A DNA stretch of 64,000 bases from Brytella acorum. Lineage in GTDB: Bacteria; Pseudomonadota; Alphaproteobacteria; Acetobacterales; Acetobacteraceae. Shown here piece by piece: positions 39,115 through 49,812 of the stretch. The first letter of the stretch is position 1. The number at the start of each line of letters is the position of its first letter. Location of the stretch: NCBI RefSeq assembly GCF_029309905.1, contig NZ_JARBJP010000002.1:558001-622000 (forward strand), written 5' to 3'. The notes beneath the pieces were generated by a model that saw nothing but the letters and a program-made list of their open reading frames with translations, was not told where the DNA came from and did not search any database. Made by a program: the position numbers and the translations under genes.

Positions 39115-40332
39115 GTGAGCGCGCGCCGTGTCCTGCTGATCGTCGGAGGGGGCATCGCGGCCTATAAGAGTCTTGAACTCGTCCGATATCTGCGTGTCCG
39201 AAACGTCGCCGTCACACCGGTGATGACCAGATCGGCGTGCGAGTTCATCACCCCGCTCTCCTTGCAGACGCTCGCGGGCGAAGCGGTCCATACCGACCTG
39301 TTCTCACCCACGCTCGAGAGCGAGATCGGACATATCGCCCTTTCCCGCAGCGCCGATCTTGTCGTCGTCTGCCCTGCCACGGCCAACCTCATGGCTCGCA
39401 TGCGCATGGGGATCGCGGATGACCTCGCGACGACGTTGCTGCTGGCCACGACGACGCCGGTCCTGATCGCTCCGGCGATGAATGTCCGTATGTGGGAGCA
39501 CCCGGCCACACGCGATAATCACGCGGTCCTGCTTTCACGCGGCGTAGAGTTCGTCGGGCCGGTCGAAGGCTCCATGGCCTGTGGCGAGCACGGCGTCGGT
39601 CGCCTCGAAGACGCGGACGTCATCGCGGAGCGCATCCTGGCGAAACTCGACGACATTGCTGCGGGCGGGTCCGGTCCACTGTCAGGACGAAGGGCTCTGG
39701 TGACCGCCGGACCGACTTACGAACCGATCGATCCCGTCCGCTTCATCGGCAATCATTCATCGGGCAAGCAGGGCTTCGCGGTTGCCAGCGCGCTTGCGAT
39801 GCTGGGCGCCGAGGTCACGCTGGTCAGCGGTCCGGTCTCCCTGCCTACGCCTCCCCATGTACGGCGGATCGATGTCGGCACGGCACAGGAGATGCTTTCG
39901 GCCTGTGAGTCGCTCCTGCCTGTCGATATCGCGGTTTGCGTCGCCGCGGTCAGCGACTGGCGGGTCGACCATGTGGCCACGGACAAGCTGAAAAAAACCG
40001 CCGGTGTGCTTCCGGCTCTTTCCCTGGTCGAAAATCCCGACATTCTTGCGACACTTTCCGCGACTGGCCCGCGACGGCCCGCGCTCGTCGTCGGCTTTGC
40101 CGCTGAAACACACGACATGATCCGGCATGCCGTCGAGAAATTCGCACGCAAGGGCTGTGACTGGCTTCTCGCGAACAGCGTTGGCGGAGGTTCGGGCACA
40201 TTCGGTGGAGACCGCAATACCGTGACCCTCCTGACGGGTAGTATGACCGAAGCATGGGCCGAAATGTCCAAAATTCAGGTCGCGCAAAATCTTGCATCAC
40301 GGATCGCCCTGCATTTCAGGGACCGTGCATAG
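39115..40332 (+). CDS. coaBC: Bifunctional phosphopantothenoylcysteine decarboxylase/synthetase
   Basis: A 405-residue enzyme for two steps of coenzyme A synthesis. The N-terminal CoaC flavodomain has GGGIAAYKSLELVRYL, the His of IGHIALSR, the PAMN motif and the Cys loop MACGEHGVGR; the C-terminal CoaB domain has GPTYEPIDPVRFIGNHSSG and TDKLKK. GTG start with GGAGG close upstream. The type III pantothenate kinase (coaX), the first step of the pathway, lies about 9 kb away. Confidence 0.96.
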   Translation: MSARRVLLIVGGGIAAYKSLELVRYLRVRNVAVTPVMTRSACEFITPLSLQTLAGEAVHTDLFSPTLESEIGHIALSRSADLVVVCPATANLMARMRMGIADDLATTLLLATTTPVLIAPAMNVRMWEHPATRDNHAVLLSRGVEFVGPVEGSMACGEHGVGRLEDADVIAERILAKLDDIAAGGSGPLSGRRALVTAGPTYEPIDPVRFIGNHSSGKQGFAVASALAMLGAEVTLVSGPVSLPTPPHVRRIDVGTAQEMLSACESLLPVDIAVCVAAVSDWRVDHVATDKLKKTAGVLPALSLVENPDILATLSATGPRRPALVVGFAAETHDMIRHAVEKFARKGCDWLLANSVGGGSGTFGGDRNTVTLLTGSMTEAWAEMSKIQVAQNLASRIALHFRDRA

Positions 40333-40389
40333 GGACAGGCGTTGCAGGAAAGACTTGCGGATTGCCGCCGCGTTGGGTTCAATCTCCGC

Positions 40390-40881
40390 ATGATCACCAC
40401 ACCCGTCTCCGTTGCCGTCGTGCGGCTGCCGCACGCCGCAGATCTTCCGCTTCCTTCCTATGCGACGTCCGGTGCCGCCGGTTTCGATCTGCTGGCGGCC
40501 GTCACCGACACGATGGAGGTGCATCCCGGCAGCCGGGCGCTGGTGCCGACCGGCCTGCGCATGGCGATTCCCGCGGGTTACGAAATTCAGATCCGCCCGC
40601 GCTCGGGTCTGGCGCTCAAGCAGGGGATCATCCTTCCGAATGCGCCCGGCACGATCGATGAGGATTATCGCGGCGAAGTCGGCGTCATCATTCTCAACGC
40701 CGGACAGGACATCTTTACGGTCACGCGCGGCATGCGCATCGCACAGGCTGTCCTCGCGCCTGTCACGCGTCTCACCTGGCTGGAAGTCCATGACCTCGAT
40801 GCAACGGAACGGGGCGAAGGCGGCTTCGGCAGCACGGGGCTGGTGGAGGCCTTCATCGAAGCCGAAGAAACCGGAGCCTGA
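40390..40881 (+). CDS. dut: dUTP diphosphatase
   Basis: A 163-residue trimeric enzyme hydrolysing dUTP to dUMP. All five motifs are present: TSGAAGFDL, RPRSGLAL, GTIDEDYRGEVGVIILN, RGMRIAQAV and the C-terminal RGEGGFGSTG. The start chosen gives MITTPVSVAVVRLPHA; a TTG 16 codons upstream is possible. It follows coaBC, as in several other alphaproteobacteria. Confidence 0.96.
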   Translation: MITTPVSVAVVRLPHAADLPLPSYATSGAAGFDLLAAVTDTMEVHPGSRALVPTGLRMAIPAGYEIQIRPRSGLALKQGIILPNAPGTIDEDYRGEVGVIILNAGQDIFTVTRGMRIAQAVLAPVTRLTWLEVHDLDATERGEGGFGSTGLVEAFIEAEETGA

Positions 40882-40901
40882 GGCAGGAGATCCATCCCGT
40901 C

Positions 40902-42653
40902 ATGGCCGTGGACGAACATCTTTCGTCTGACACATCCTCGGGCGCTTCCCGCCTGCCTCGGTGGGTGGCGTGTGTTGCGGTGACGCTGGTTCTTCTGGCT
41001 CTTGCGAACCGTGGCGTGATGCCGTCCGCCACGCGCAGCGTGACGCCGCTCGCATTTCATATCACGTTCGTGGATATCCTCCTCGATGCCGGGATATCCC
41101 TGTTGCGCTTCGGATGCGTTATTCTGATCGCGATGCTCGCGGCCCTCGGCTTTGGAACCATGGCGGCGAAATCCTCGGCGCTGAGTGCGGTCCTGCTGCC
41201 ATTCCTCTGGTGCCTCGGCTGCGTTCCCGCTCTTGGAACAACAGCCGTTCTCTATGTGATGTTGCCAGCGGGCGCTTCTCCGAACGTCGCGGAATGGATG
41301 ATCGTGGCTTCGGCAGTTCTGTGTTTCGTGCCGCCGGCCTCCAAAGCGCTTCACAATGCGCTGGTGACGACGCCCTCCGATCTTCTGAACGTCGCGCGCT
41401 GCCTGGGCCTGCGGCGTTGGGCGCAGTTCTGGCGCGTCGAAATGCCTCACGCATTACCCGCCTTCTCGTCGGCCTTCCTTCGACAGATCCCCGCTGCGCT
41501 GACCGTCATGCTGGCGAGTGAAATGCTTGTCAGCCAGGGACCGCCGCATGGAGGGTCATCGCATGGGGTCGCGTCGCATGAGGGGCTGGGCGCCGCCGCG
41601 CTCGCGGTCGCGACCGAAGGTTCAGCCGCGTCGAATACGGAAATTTTCGTCGTCGCCCTGATCATGGGTGTCGTGCTAGATCGATTTCTGGCCCAGCCTT
41701 TGAAAACATGGACGCAACGCTACGCGGTATCCGGTCAAAGGCGATCCGGCGCCATGCGTCTCATGCTGGTCTCATGGAGCGCATACTGGCCCTTTCCCAA
41801 TCTCTCCCGGAAACTGATCGACGCATTATACGAATGTCTGAGCTGGCTCGGTACGATGCCTTTGGGCAGACCGCCCCGCGCGGCACCCGCCGATAGTGAA
41901 ATCAGAAGACCCCCAGCGTGGTGGTCATCGTTTTTCTGGGTGTTTGTCGGTGTCGTTGCCCTTCTCATGTCACAGCGCGACGGCACGCCTCATATGGCCG
42001 GTGCCGGGTTTCAAATTCTTGAAGAAACGCTGTTTTCCCTCTTTTTCGTCACGCTCATCGGCGCGCTGTTTGCAGTGCCCGGGATTCTGATCGGCGTCTG
42101 GGGAAGGCATGTCCTGGGTCGAAGAGCCGCCACGCTATCGAGCCTGCTTATGACGCTGCCCACCATCGTTCTCTTTCCGCTCCTCGCCCGGTTGGCGGAC
42201 CCGGGCCGGGCGGCGTCCACGTTCTGGATCGCCGTTCTGCTCATGCCGGGTATTGTCGGACTGGTGGCCACCGAATGTCTCGTCGCCATGCGCAACATGC
42301 CGGCGGATCGGTTCCATGCTGCCCGCTATCTGGGGTTGCGGGGCCAGCTTTTATGGGAGCGCCTGTTATGGCCGACACTCTCGCCCTATCTCGTCCGTGG
42401 CCTGCGTGAAAGTTTCGAATGGGCGTGGAACATGCTCGTTCTCATAGAGAGTTTTGCATGGGCTGGCGGTCTCGTCGCCATGCCGGGCATCGGCGCGTAT
42501 GTCGCCGTTCATGCGCTTCGCCAGGATGCGACGGCCACCGTCCTCGGCGTCGCGGCCATGACGATGGTGACCATGGCAATGCGGCAGTATCTCTGGCTTC
42601 CCCTGCGTCTTCGTGTCGAACTTCGTTACGCCATACCCGATCAAGGTTCCTGA
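40902..42653 (+). CDS. Fused two-domain ABC transporter permease (NitT/TauT type)
   Basis: A 583-residue inner-membrane protein with two tandem BPD_transp_1 permease domains (about 55-270 and 350-575) joined by a hydrophilic linker. Each has the EAA-loop pattern: ARCLGLRRWAQFWRVEMPHA in the first and ARYLGLRGQLLWERLLWPTL in the second. Helices match importers of nitrate, sulfonate or bicarbonate. The substrate is unknown because no periplasmic binding protein is adjacent. The ATPase gene follows nine bases later. Confidence 0.88.
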   Translation: MAVDEHLSSDTSSGASRLPRWVACVAVTLVLLALANRGVMPSATRSVTPLAFHITFVDILLDAGISLLRFGCVILIAMLAALGFGTMAAKSSALSAVLLPFLWCLGCVPALGTTAVLYVMLPAGASPNVAEWMIVASAVLCFVPPASKALHNALVTTPSDLLNVARCLGLRRWAQFWRVEMPHALPAFSSAFLRQIPAALTVMLASEMLVSQGPPHGGSSHGVASHEGLGAAALAVATEGSAASNTEIFVVALIMGVVLDRFLAQPLKTWTQRYAVSGQRRSGAMRLMLVSWSAYWPFPNLSRKLIDALYECLSWLGTMPLGRPPRAAPADSEIRRPPAWWSSFFWVFVGVVALLMSQRDGTPHMAGAGFQILEETLFSLFFVTLIGALFAVPGILIGVWGRHVLGRRAATLSSLLMTLPTIVLFPLLARLADPGRAASTFWIAVLLMPGIVGLVATECLVAMRNMPADRFHAARYLGLRGQLLWERLLWPTLSPYLVRGLRESFEWAWNMLVLIESFAWAGGLVAMPGIGAYVAVHALRQDATATVLGVAAMTMVTMAMRQYLWLPLRLRVELRYAIPDQGS

Positions 42654-42662
42654 GAGATCCCG

Positions 42663-43982
42663 ATGTTCCCGCACCTCCTGTCTTTTCGTGGTTGCAGTCA
42701 GACGTATCACAAGAGACGTGCGACCGAGCTTCCCGTATTGTCGGACGTCAATTTCTCCGTTTCTTCAGGTGAAATCGTCGGCCTCGTCGGTCGCGCCGGA
42801 TCGGGGAAATCCACCCTGCTCCGGATCGCTTCAGGGCTGTTGAAGCCGACCGAGGGCGAAGTCGTGTGGAAAGGCAAGCCGCTTGAAGGGCCGACGCCGG
42901 AAATCGGAGTCGTCTTCCAGTCTTTCGCTCTTTTTCCCTGGCTGACAGTCGAAGAGAACGTCGCTCTCGGACTGGAAGCGCACGGCGTCAAGCGTGAGGA
43001 CCGGGCGCAGCGGACGCATCGGATCATCGAGTTGCTCGGCTTCAGCGGCTACGGGAACGCCTATCCCAAGGAACTGTCCGGCGCGATGCAGCAACGGACC
43101 GGCATTGCGCGTGCGCTCGTGCTGGAACCCGATCTTCTCATCATGGATGAGCCTTTTGCCGCCCTTGACCATCTGACGGGGGAAAATCTGCGCACCGATC
43201 TGATCGACCTCTGGTCGGACGGGAAGCTTCCCGTTCAGGCCATGATGATGGTGACGCATAACGTCGAGGAGGCCGTACTCATGTGCGATCGCCTTTTGAT
43301 CTTTTCGTCCAACCCCGGTCGGATCATTCATGAGGTGCGCGTTCCGATCCAGCATCCGCGCAATCGCGACGATCCGGCTTTCCGGGCTATCGTCGATCAG
43401 GTTTACACGCTCATGACCCGCCGGGCGCCGATCGTCTCCGAAGCCGATATCGACGAAACGGCCTCGGTTCAGCCGCCGGCCCCGCTGGCCATCGTGCTTC
43501 CGCCCCTTTCGGTCAACCCCATGGTCGGGCTCATGGAGGTCCTGGCTCAGGCTCCTCTCAACGGGCGCGCCGACCTTCCGATGCTGGCTGAACGCCTGCA
43601 AATGGCGCTGGACGATCTCTTTCCGATCGGCGAGTCCCTCCATCTTCTGGGACTGGCCGAACTCGAGGACGGCGACATCATGCTGACGGAAGACGGAATG
43701 CGCTTCGCCGATGCCGAGCACGAGCAGCGGCAGGACATCATGCGTTCCGCGATGCTCCACTCAATTCCATTGATCCGGAATATTCGCACGGTGCTCGACG
43801 AGAGACCGGCCCATACCGCCGACGCCGAACGCTTTCGCAAGGAACTGGAAGCCTGCATGTCGGCGTCCTACGCCCAGCAGACGCTCCAGACGGCCATCAA
43901 CTGGGCGCGTTACGCCGAACTGTTCGACTTCGACGAAGAGGACGACCAGTTCCTTCTGGCGGGCACCGCGACCGGCGCCTAG
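42663..43982 (+). CDS. ABC transporter ATPase with C-terminal AAA-associated domain
   Basis: A 439-residue protein. The N-terminal half is a nitrate/sulfonate-type ATPase: Walker A LVGRAGSGKST, Q-loop VVFQSFALFPWL, signature LSGAMQQR (Ala in place of the usual second Gly), Walker B LLIMDEPFAALDH and switch His in VTHNVEEAV. The C-terminal 150 residues (from about 285) form the AAA-associated domain of unknown role found in a subset of these ATPases, ending in an acidic tail (FDFDEEDDQF). It pairs with the preceding double permease. Confidence 0.88.
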   Translation: MFPHLLSFRGCSQTYHKRRATELPVLSDVNFSVSSGEIVGLVGRAGSGKSTLLRIASGLLKPTEGEVVWKGKPLEGPTPEIGVVFQSFALFPWLTVEENVALGLEAHGVKREDRAQRTHRIIELLGFSGYGNAYPKELSGAMQQRTGIARALVLEPDLLIMDEPFAALDHLTGENLRTDLIDLWSDGKLPVQAMMMVTHNVEEAVLMCDRLLIFSSNPGRIIHEVRVPIQHPRNRDDPAFRAIVDQVYTLMTRRAPIVSEADIDETASVQPPAPLAIVLPPLSVNPMVGLMEVLAQAPLNGRADLPMLAERLQMALDDLFPIGESLHLLGLAELEDGDIMLTEDGMRFADAEHEQRQDIMRSAMLHSIPLIRNIRTVLDERPAHTADAERFRKELEACMSASYAQQTLQTAINWARYAELFDFDEEDDQFLLAGTATGA

Positions 43983-43999
43983 AACCTCGCGTCAGACGT

Positions 44000-44686
44000 C
44001 TATCGTGCGAGCGCGACGACCTGCCCTTCATGCAGCGTGACGGTCCGGTCCATTCGCGCCGCCAGGGCTTCATTATGGGTCGCGATCAGCGCCGCGGCTC
44101 CCTCTTCACGCACGATCCGAAGCAGTTCTCCGAAAACCAGATCCGAGGTGTTCGTATCCAGATTGCCTGTCGGCTCGTCCGCCAGCAGGACACGGGGACG
44201 GTTCGCCAGGGCCCGCGCGATCGCCGCCCGCTGCTTCTCACCGCCCGACATCTTTCCCGGCATCGAATCCAGTCGATGGCCGAGGCCGAAACGCTTCAGA
44301 AGATCATCCGCCCGCGTATGCGCATCCCTGCGTCCAACGCCTGCGATCATCTGCGGAAGCATGACGTTTTCGCGGGCCGTAAATTCCGGCAGGAGATGAT
44401 GGAACTGATAGACGAAGCCGATCTCATCCCGTCGTAGCGCCGTGCGTCCGTTATCGGAGAGATTGGCGGCCTGTCTGCCACCAATGGCGACCGTTCCGTG
44501 TTGCGGCGCTTCCAGAAGACCCGCCAGATGCAGGAGTGTGGACTTCCCGGTGCCGCTGGGGGCGACGAGCGCGACGATTTCACCGGCACTCAGTTCAAAT
44601 CCCGCATTGGCAAGAATGGTCAGCGTCTCGTCGCCCGAACGGTAGCGACGGGTAATTCCGGCCATGGAGAGAGCGGTTTCACTCAT
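44000..44686 (-). CDS. lolD: Lipoprotein-releasing system ATPase LolD
   Basis: A 228-residue ABC ATPase that powers extraction of outer-membrane lipoproteins from the inner membrane. Walker A is APSGTGKST, the LolD-characteristic segment is [20 protein letters not shown], signature MSGGEKQR and Walker [13 protein letters not shown]. The start ATG lies eight bases inside the lolC end (CATGAGTGA), indicating coupling. Confidence 0.95.
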   Translation of the reverse strand: MSETALSMAGITRRYRSGDETLTILANAGFELSAGEIVALVAPSGTGKSTLLHLAGLLEAPQHGTVAIGGRQAANLSDNGRTALRRDEIGFVYQFHHLLPEFTARENVMLPQMIAGVGRRDAHTRADDLLKRFGLGHRLDSMPGKMSGGEKQRAAIARALANRPRVLLADEPTGNLDTNTSDLVFGELLRIVREEGAAALIATHNEALAARMDRTVTLHEGQVVALAR

Positions 44687-45926
44687 GACGCAGCGCCTCG
44701 ATCGGGTCCGTTCTGGCAGCGCGCCATGAAGGATAGAGGGTCGCAAGCAGGGACAGGGCCAGAGCCATCACCATCACTTCAATCACCTGAGACCAGACCA
44801 GCTTCGCCGGCAATCGCTCGAGATAATAAACCGTGGGATCAAACAGGTTGGTGTGGGTGATGCGTTCCAGAACGTGGCGGATACGCTCGATGTTGATGCA
44901 GAAAATCACGCCGAGCGCGGTACCCGTCAGTGTTCCGGTCACACCGACAAAGGCGCCGCACATGAGGAAAATCCGCATCACGGCGCCACGGCTCGCGCCG
45001 ATGGTGCGCAGGACCGCGATGTCCGCCGTCTTGTCTTTGACCATCATGATCAGAGAGGAAATGACATTGAACGCCGCGACCAGGATGATGAGCGTCAGAA
45101 TCAGGAACATCACATTCTGCTCGACCGTGATGGCCCCGAGAAACGCGTTGTTCTCCTGCGCCCAGTCCACCACCTGCAACCGGGGATCATCGAGCCTGCG
45201 GGCGATCTCGCGGGTCACGGGCTGAACCGTCATGGGGTCGTTCGTCGAAACCTGAATCAGCGAAACCTGATCGGGCATCATGAGAAAATGCTGCGCTGTT
45301 TTCAGCGGCATGAGGACGACGGAACCATCATAGTCGTTCACGCCGGCCCGGAAAATTCCGGCGATGCGATAGGCCTTGATGCGCGGCATAGTCCCGAAAG
45401 GCGTGGCCTGTCCATCGATCGACATGATGGTGATCCGATCCCCGACCGAAAGACCGGAATGCGAAGCCAGTGACCAGCCGATCGCCACGGCGTCGTCGCC
45501 CTGGATATCCTCGGGACGTCCGCTCTCGAAATTGTCGCTGATGGCATGAAGGGCCTTGAGGTCATCCTGCGAAATCCCCCTGACCACGCCACCTGTGCGA
45601 AAACGACCCGCACTGAGCAGGACGGTTCCCTGCGCCAGAGCGATTGTGCGGGTCACGCCGGGTACAGCGCGGATGGAGGCGATATCGTCCTGGTAGTTGG
45701 AGATGTTCTGTCCCGCACCATAGATCGTCAGATCGCCGTTCAGCCCCAGGATGCGACTCATGAGATCGGCCTTGAAGCCATTCATGACCGCCATGACGAT
45801 GATGAGCGTCGCCACGCCGAGTGCAATGCCGATCAAGGAGAAGACGGCGATGATCGAGGCGAAGCGCTCGCCGCGCCGGGCGCGCAGATAGCGCCCGGCC
45901 ACCATGCGTTCGAAGCGGCCGAACAT
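44679..45926 (-). CDS. lolC: Lipoprotein-releasing system permease (LolC/E type)
   Basis: A 415-residue membrane protein with one N-terminal helix, a large periplasmic domain (about 45-265) and three C-terminal helices of the MacB/FtsX type. [20 protein letters not shown] and [18 protein letters not shown] are LolC/E landmarks. Only one permease gene is present between proS and lolD, so the complex is probably a LolF-like homodimer unless a second gene exists elsewhere. Its ATG overlaps the proS stop (TGATG). Confidence 0.94.
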   Translation of the reverse strand: MFGRFERMVAGRYLRARRGERFASIIAVFSLIGIALGVATLIIVMAVMNGFKADLMSRILGLNGDLTIYGAGQNISNYQDDIASIRAVPGVTRTIALAQGTVLLSAGRFRTGGVVRGISQDDLKALHAISDNFESGRPEDIQGDDAVAIGWSLASHSGLSVGDRITIMSIDGQATPFGTMPRIKAYRIAGIFRAGVNDYDGSVVLMPLKTAQHFLMMPDQVSLIQVSTNDPMTVQPVTREIARRLDDPRLQVVDWAQENNAFLGAITVEQNVMFLILTLIILVAAFNVISSLIMMVKDKTADIAVLRTIGASRGAVMRIFLMCGAFVGVTGTLTGTALGVIFCINIERIRHVLERITHTNLFDPTVYYLERLPAKLVWSQVIEVMVMALALSLLATLYPSWRAARTDPIEALRHE

Positions 45927-47242
45927 CAGCCCCCCAGCACGCGGGAGAGAGCATCCTCGACCGACAGTTCGAGGCGCTCGCCCGTGGCGCGGCGCTTGAG
46001 TTCGACCATGCCTTCTTTCGCGCCGCGCGGCCCGACGATCATCTGCCAGGGATGTCCGAGCAGATCCGCGTCGTTGAATTTCACGCCCGCCCGGTCGGAT
46101 CGGTCGTCATAAAGAAAAGCATCCGGAGCCGCGGCATACAGGCGCTCGCAGATGGCGTCGCTCGCGGCGTCGCCGACCTTGAGGTTGAGGATGGCCGCCC
46201 TGTAGGGCGCGACCTCGTCAGGCCATATAAGCCCCGCCTCGTCATGGCTGGCTTCGATGATCGCACCGACCAGCCGTGAAACGCCGATGCCGTAGGAACC
46301 CATCTGCGGGAACAGAGGCGCGCTATCCGAACCGCTGACCGAAATTCCCATCGCTTCGGTATATTTCGTGCCGAAATAGAAGATGTGACCGACCTCGATG
46401 CCGCGACCTTCACGACGGCGATCCTCGGGCACTTCAGACCAGGCTTTTTCGTCGTGCATTTCATCGGTTGCGGCGTAAGAGCCCGTCACGCGATTGAAAA
46501 ACGCTTCGAGGCTAGCCGTGTCGGCGATGTCGACATCCTGAGCCAGCCAGTCCTGCTCCTCCAGAGCGGCATCGTAAAACACGCCGCTCTCGCCCGTCGG
46601 CGCCAGCACAAGAAATTCATGGCTGAGATTGCCGCCGATCGGACCGGTATCGGCCACCATCGGCACGGCCCGAACCCCGAGACGCTGGAAGGTGCGCAGA
46701 TAAGCCAGCATCATCCGGCGATAGGAAGCCACGGCCCCTTCGTAGGTGACATCGAAGGAATAGGCGTCCTTCATGAGGAATTCGCGACCCCGCATCACGC
46801 CAAAACGCGGACGCAGCTCGTCACGGAATTTCCACTGGATATGATAAAGAACCTGCGGCAGTTCACGATAGGATTTGATCGCCTGACCAAACAGGTCCGT
46901 AATCATTTCCTCGTTGGTCGGCCCGTAGAGCATCTCGCGCTCGTGACGATCCTTGATCCGCAGCATTTCAGGGCCGTAAGCGTCATAACGGCCTGAACGC
47001 CGCCACAGATCGGCGGATTGAAGCGTCGGCATCAGCACTTCCTGAGCACCGATGGCGTTTTGCTCCTCGCGCACGATGCGCTCGATATTGCGCAGAACGC
47101 GCAGCCCGGCAGGCAGCCAGGCATAGATGCCGGACGATGTCTGGCGGATGAGACCCGCTCTGAGCATCAGCCGGTGGGAGGCGATCTGTGCCTCGGCAGG
47201 CACTTCTTTCAACATCGGCTGAAAAGCGCTCGAAAGGCGCAT
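45926..47242 (-). CDS. proS: Prolyl-tRNA synthetase (short alphaproteobacterial form)
   Basis: A 438-residue class II synthetase lacking the editing insertion of the roughly 570-residue form. Motif 2 region [21 protein letters not shown] and motif 3 [16 protein letters not shown] are clear; [12 protein letters not shown] is motif-2 associated. The start [15 protein letters not shown] is chosen for family agreement; 20 extra upstream codons look like leader sequence. Conserved position between rnj and lolC. Confidence 0.95.
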   Translation of the reverse strand: MRLSSAFQPMLKEVPAEAQIASHRLMLRAGLIRQTSSGIYAWLPAGLRVLRNIERIVREEQNAIGAQEVLMPTLQSADLWRRSGRYDAYGPEMLRIKDRHEREMLYGPTNEEMITDLFGQAIKSYRELPQVLYHIQWKFRDELRPRFGVMRGREFLMKDAYSFDVTYEGAVASYRRMMLAYLRTFQRLGVRAVPMVADTGPIGGNLSHEFLVLAPTGESGVFYDAALEEQDWLAQDVDIADTASLEAFFNRVTGSYAATDEMHDEKAWSEVPEDRRREGRGIEVGHIFYFGTKYTEAMGISVSGSDSAPLFPQMGSYGIGVSRLVGAIIEASHDEAGLIWPDEVAPYRAAILNLKVGDAASDAICERLYAAAPDAFLYDDRSDRAGVKFNDADLLGHPWQMIVGPRGAKEGMVELKRRATGERLELSVEDALSRVLGG

Positions 47243-47274
47243 GGAACGTAGCCTTTTATGGGTGTTGAACGTGA

Positions 47275-47297
47275 TCGGCCGCCATGGATGCGGCCGA
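47275..47297 (-). terminator. Hairpin between rnj and proS
   Basis: TCGGCCGC and GCGGCCGA, perfect eight-base arms with a seven-base loop, directly after the rnj stop. No T-run follows, so it may weaken rather than stop transcription into proS. Confidence 0.45.
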
Positions 47298-47310
47298 GAC
47301 ATGAACCCGC

Positions 47311-48957
47311 TCAGACGCGCAGGAGATGGACGTCGACGAGCGGCCTCTTCTGGAGCTTGCGACCCAGGGCACGACGGAGCGCCGTCTTCGCCGTGTCGCG
47401 GAACAATTCGTCTTCACGACGCAGTTCATCCGGGATCGCATCGATCGCATCCGCGAACTCTTCGGTCACGCGCGCGGTTTCCGGATCATCCGCTTCGAGG
47501 AGGCCCGGAGCGCTGATCTTCGGCTCCCCGATGACGAAACCTTCGTCATCGACGGCAAAGCTGGCGAGAACGATACCGTTGAACAGCATCTTGCGACGCG
47601 CGGCCAGAACGCCGCCCGTCATCGGCAGCAGACGCCCGCCATCCAGTGCGAGGCGCCCGGTGGGCGCCGTATCGACGACCTCAACGGAGCCGGGCGACAG
47701 GTTGAGAATATCGCCGTCCTCGAGAAGAACCGCTTCGATCCCGATGTCACGCGCGAGAGCGGCATGGGCTGTCAGATGACGCCATTCGCCATGCGTGGGG
47801 ATGGCGTATTTCGGACGCACGAGCCCGTAAAGCGTGCGAAGGTCATCGCCCGTCGCATGTCCGGACACATGCACGAGATGGTCACGATCCGTCAGAACCG
47901 TCACGCCGCGACGCGTCAGGTTGTCCTGCACAGCCATCACCGCCTGCTCGTTGCCCGGGATCATGCGTGAGCTGTAGATGACCGTGTCGCCCTCGCCCAG
48001 CGCGATGTTGGGGTGCGTATCGCTGGCGATGCGGGAAAGCGCCGAGCGGGGCTCTCCCTGGCTGCCGGTGATGATCATCAGCAGCCTGTCGTCCTCCACG
48101 GAGTTCGCCTCCTGCTCCGTGAGAAACGGTGGAATATCCTGGAGATAACCGCATTCGCGCGCGGCTGTCTCCAGGTTGCGCAAAGACCGTCCGACGATCA
48201 TGACCTCGCGTCCGGCAAGACGGGCGGCGCGCGCGATCGAGTCGACACGCGCGACGTTGCTGGCAAAGCAGGTCACGGCAATCCGTCCATGAAGGCTCTG
48301 GATCAGCTGCGCCATGCTCTCGCGGACAGAGCCTTCGGTTCCGGATATGCCGCTTTTCAGCACGTTGGTGCTGTCGCAGACCATGGCCAGCACGCCTTCG
48401 TCGCCGATCGCGCGAAAAGCCTCGAGGTCGGAGACCGGCCCGACGACCGGATCGGTGTCGAGCTTGAAATCGCCCGTATGCACGACGACGCCCTGAGGCG
48501 TGCGAATGATCAGGGACTTCGCTTCCGGAACCGAATGGGTCACGGAAATGAACTGAAGGTCGTAGGGGCCGACGTTGAAATGCTCGTTGCCGCGAATGGT
48601 GTGGATTTTGACCTGTCCCACGAGATGAGCTTCGCCCAGCTTGCGTCGCAGCACGGCGGCGGCGAAAGGCGTGGCATAGATCGGGCAGCGCATCTGCGGC
48701 CAGAGATGCGCGACGGCGCCCAGATGGTCCTCATGAGCGTGCGTAATCACCAGACCGCAAAGCGCCTTGGCGCGTTCGGCGATGAACGCCGGATCGGGCA
48801 TCAGCACCTCGGCTTCCGGCGTGTCATTGCCGGAGAACCCGATTCCGCAATCCACGGCGAGCCAAACGCCATCGAGACAATAAAGGTTGAGATTCATGCC
48901 GATCTCACCCGTTCCGCCCAAAGGCAGAAAGGACAGACCGTCCCTGTTTTCGTTCAT
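47311..48957 (-). CDS. rnj: Ribonuclease J
   Basis: A 548-residue metallo-beta-lactamase/beta-CASP ribonuclease with endo- and 5'-exonuclease activity in RNA maturation and decay. The metal motif is [12 protein letters not shown], the beta-CASP part shows [10 protein letters not shown] and the [15 protein letters not shown] region (PTHGEWRHL). GGGAGATGAAATG is the start context. Alphaproteobacteria typically carry one RNase J beside RNase E. Confidence 0.95.
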   Translation of the reverse strand: MNENRDGLSFLPLGGTGEIGMNLNLYCLDGVWLAVDCGIGFSGNDTPEAEVLMPDPAFIAERAKALCGLVITHAHEDHLGAVAHLWPQMRCPIYATPFAAAVLRRKLGEAHLVGQVKIHTIRGNEHFNVGPYDLQFISVTHSVPEAKSLIIRTPQGVVVHTGDFKLDTDPVVGPVSDLEAFRAIGDEGVLAMVCDSTNVLKSGISGTEGSVRESMAQLIQSLHGRIAVTCFASNVARVDSIARAARLAGREVMIVGRSLRNLETAARECGYLQDIPPFLTEQEANSVEDDRLLMIITGSQGEPRSALSRIASDTHPNIALGEGDTVIYSSRMIPGNEQAVMAVQDNLTRRGVTVLTDRDHLVHVSGHATGDDLRTLYGLVRPKYAIPTHGEWRHLTAHAALARDIGIEAVLLEDGDILNLSPGSVEVVDTAPTGRLALDGGRLLPMTGGVLAARRKMLFNGIVLASFAVDDEGFVIGEPKISAPGLLEADDPETARVTEEFADAIDAIPDELRREDELFRDTAKTALRRALGRKLQKRPLVDVHLLRV

Positions 48958-48974
48958 TTCATCTCCCTGGAAAT

Positions 48975-49802
48975 TCAGTTACTCAGTTCAGAGTCGGAAA
49001 AGGCGCGGGACTGTCCCGGCGCCGATGTGGGTTTCGGCGAAGAATTGCGCGCCGCCAGCAGGCGCAGTCCCTCAAGCGTCAGTTCAGGAACGACATGATC
49101 GAAAAGATCCGTTCCTTCGGAAAACAGGGGCGCGAGGCCGCCCGTGGCGATCACTTTGGGTTGGCCGACCATCTCAAGCGTGATCCGCGAGACAATCCCC
49201 TCCACCATTCCCACGTAACCCCAATACAGCCCCGAGCGCATCGCAACCGTCGTGCTTCGCCCGATGGCGGCGGACGGGCGTCCCACGCTGATCCTTGGAA
49301 GACGTGCCGCTGCCTGGTGAAGCGCTTCGAGCGACAGATTGACGCCGGGCGCGATGGCGCCCCCACAATACGCGCCATCCCCGTCCACAACGTCAAACGT
49401 CGTCGCCGTACCGAAATCGACCACGATCAGCGGGCCGCCAAACATCGTTTGCGCGGCCAATCCATTGAGGCGCCGATCAACGCCGACTTCCTCCGGCGCA
49501 TCAACCAGCAGCGGATATCCCCACGTCAATTCACGGTTGGCGATAAGCGGCTCGATGGACAGCCAGTCCCGGCAAAAACGCCGCAAATGGTAGAGGGCCG
49601 CAGGAACAACCGTGCCGATAATCGCACGCTGGATATTCTTCCCCGTCAGTCCCGCGCGCTCGATGAGGCCGAGCACCCAGACGGCATATTCGTCCGACGT
49701 GCGTTGGTCATTCGTCGAGATGCGCCATGAACCGCGCCAGACAGCGCCATCATGAACCGCAAACACAATATTGGTGTTGCCCGCATCGACGACCAGAAGC
49801 AC
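48975..49802 (-). CDS. coaX: Type III pantothenate kinase
   Basis: A 275-residue kinase of the ASKHA fold performing the first step of coenzyme A synthesis, insensitive to CoA feedback in characterised members. Phosphate motif 1 is [29 protein letters not shown] is the pantothenate site, [20 protein letters not shown] phosphate motif 2, and [12 protein letters not shown] follows. The C-terminal 20 residues are Ser/Pro-rich. Coupled with birA upstream. Confidence 0.95.
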   Translation of the reverse strand: MLLVVDAGNTNIVFAVHDGAVWRGSWRISTNDQRTSDEYAVWVLGLIERAGLTGKNIQRAIIGTVVPAALYHLRRFCRDWLSIEPLIANRELTWGYPLLVDAPEEVGVDRRLNGLAAQTMFGGPLIVVDFGTATTFDVVDGDGAYCGGAIAPGVNLSLEALHQAAARLPRISVGRPSAAIGRSTTVAMRSGLYWGYVGMVEGIVSRITLEMVGQPKVIATGGLAPLFSEGTDLFDHVVPELTLEGLRLLAARNSSPKPTSAPGQSRAFSDSELSN

Positions 49803-49812
49803 TTGGGGCCCT

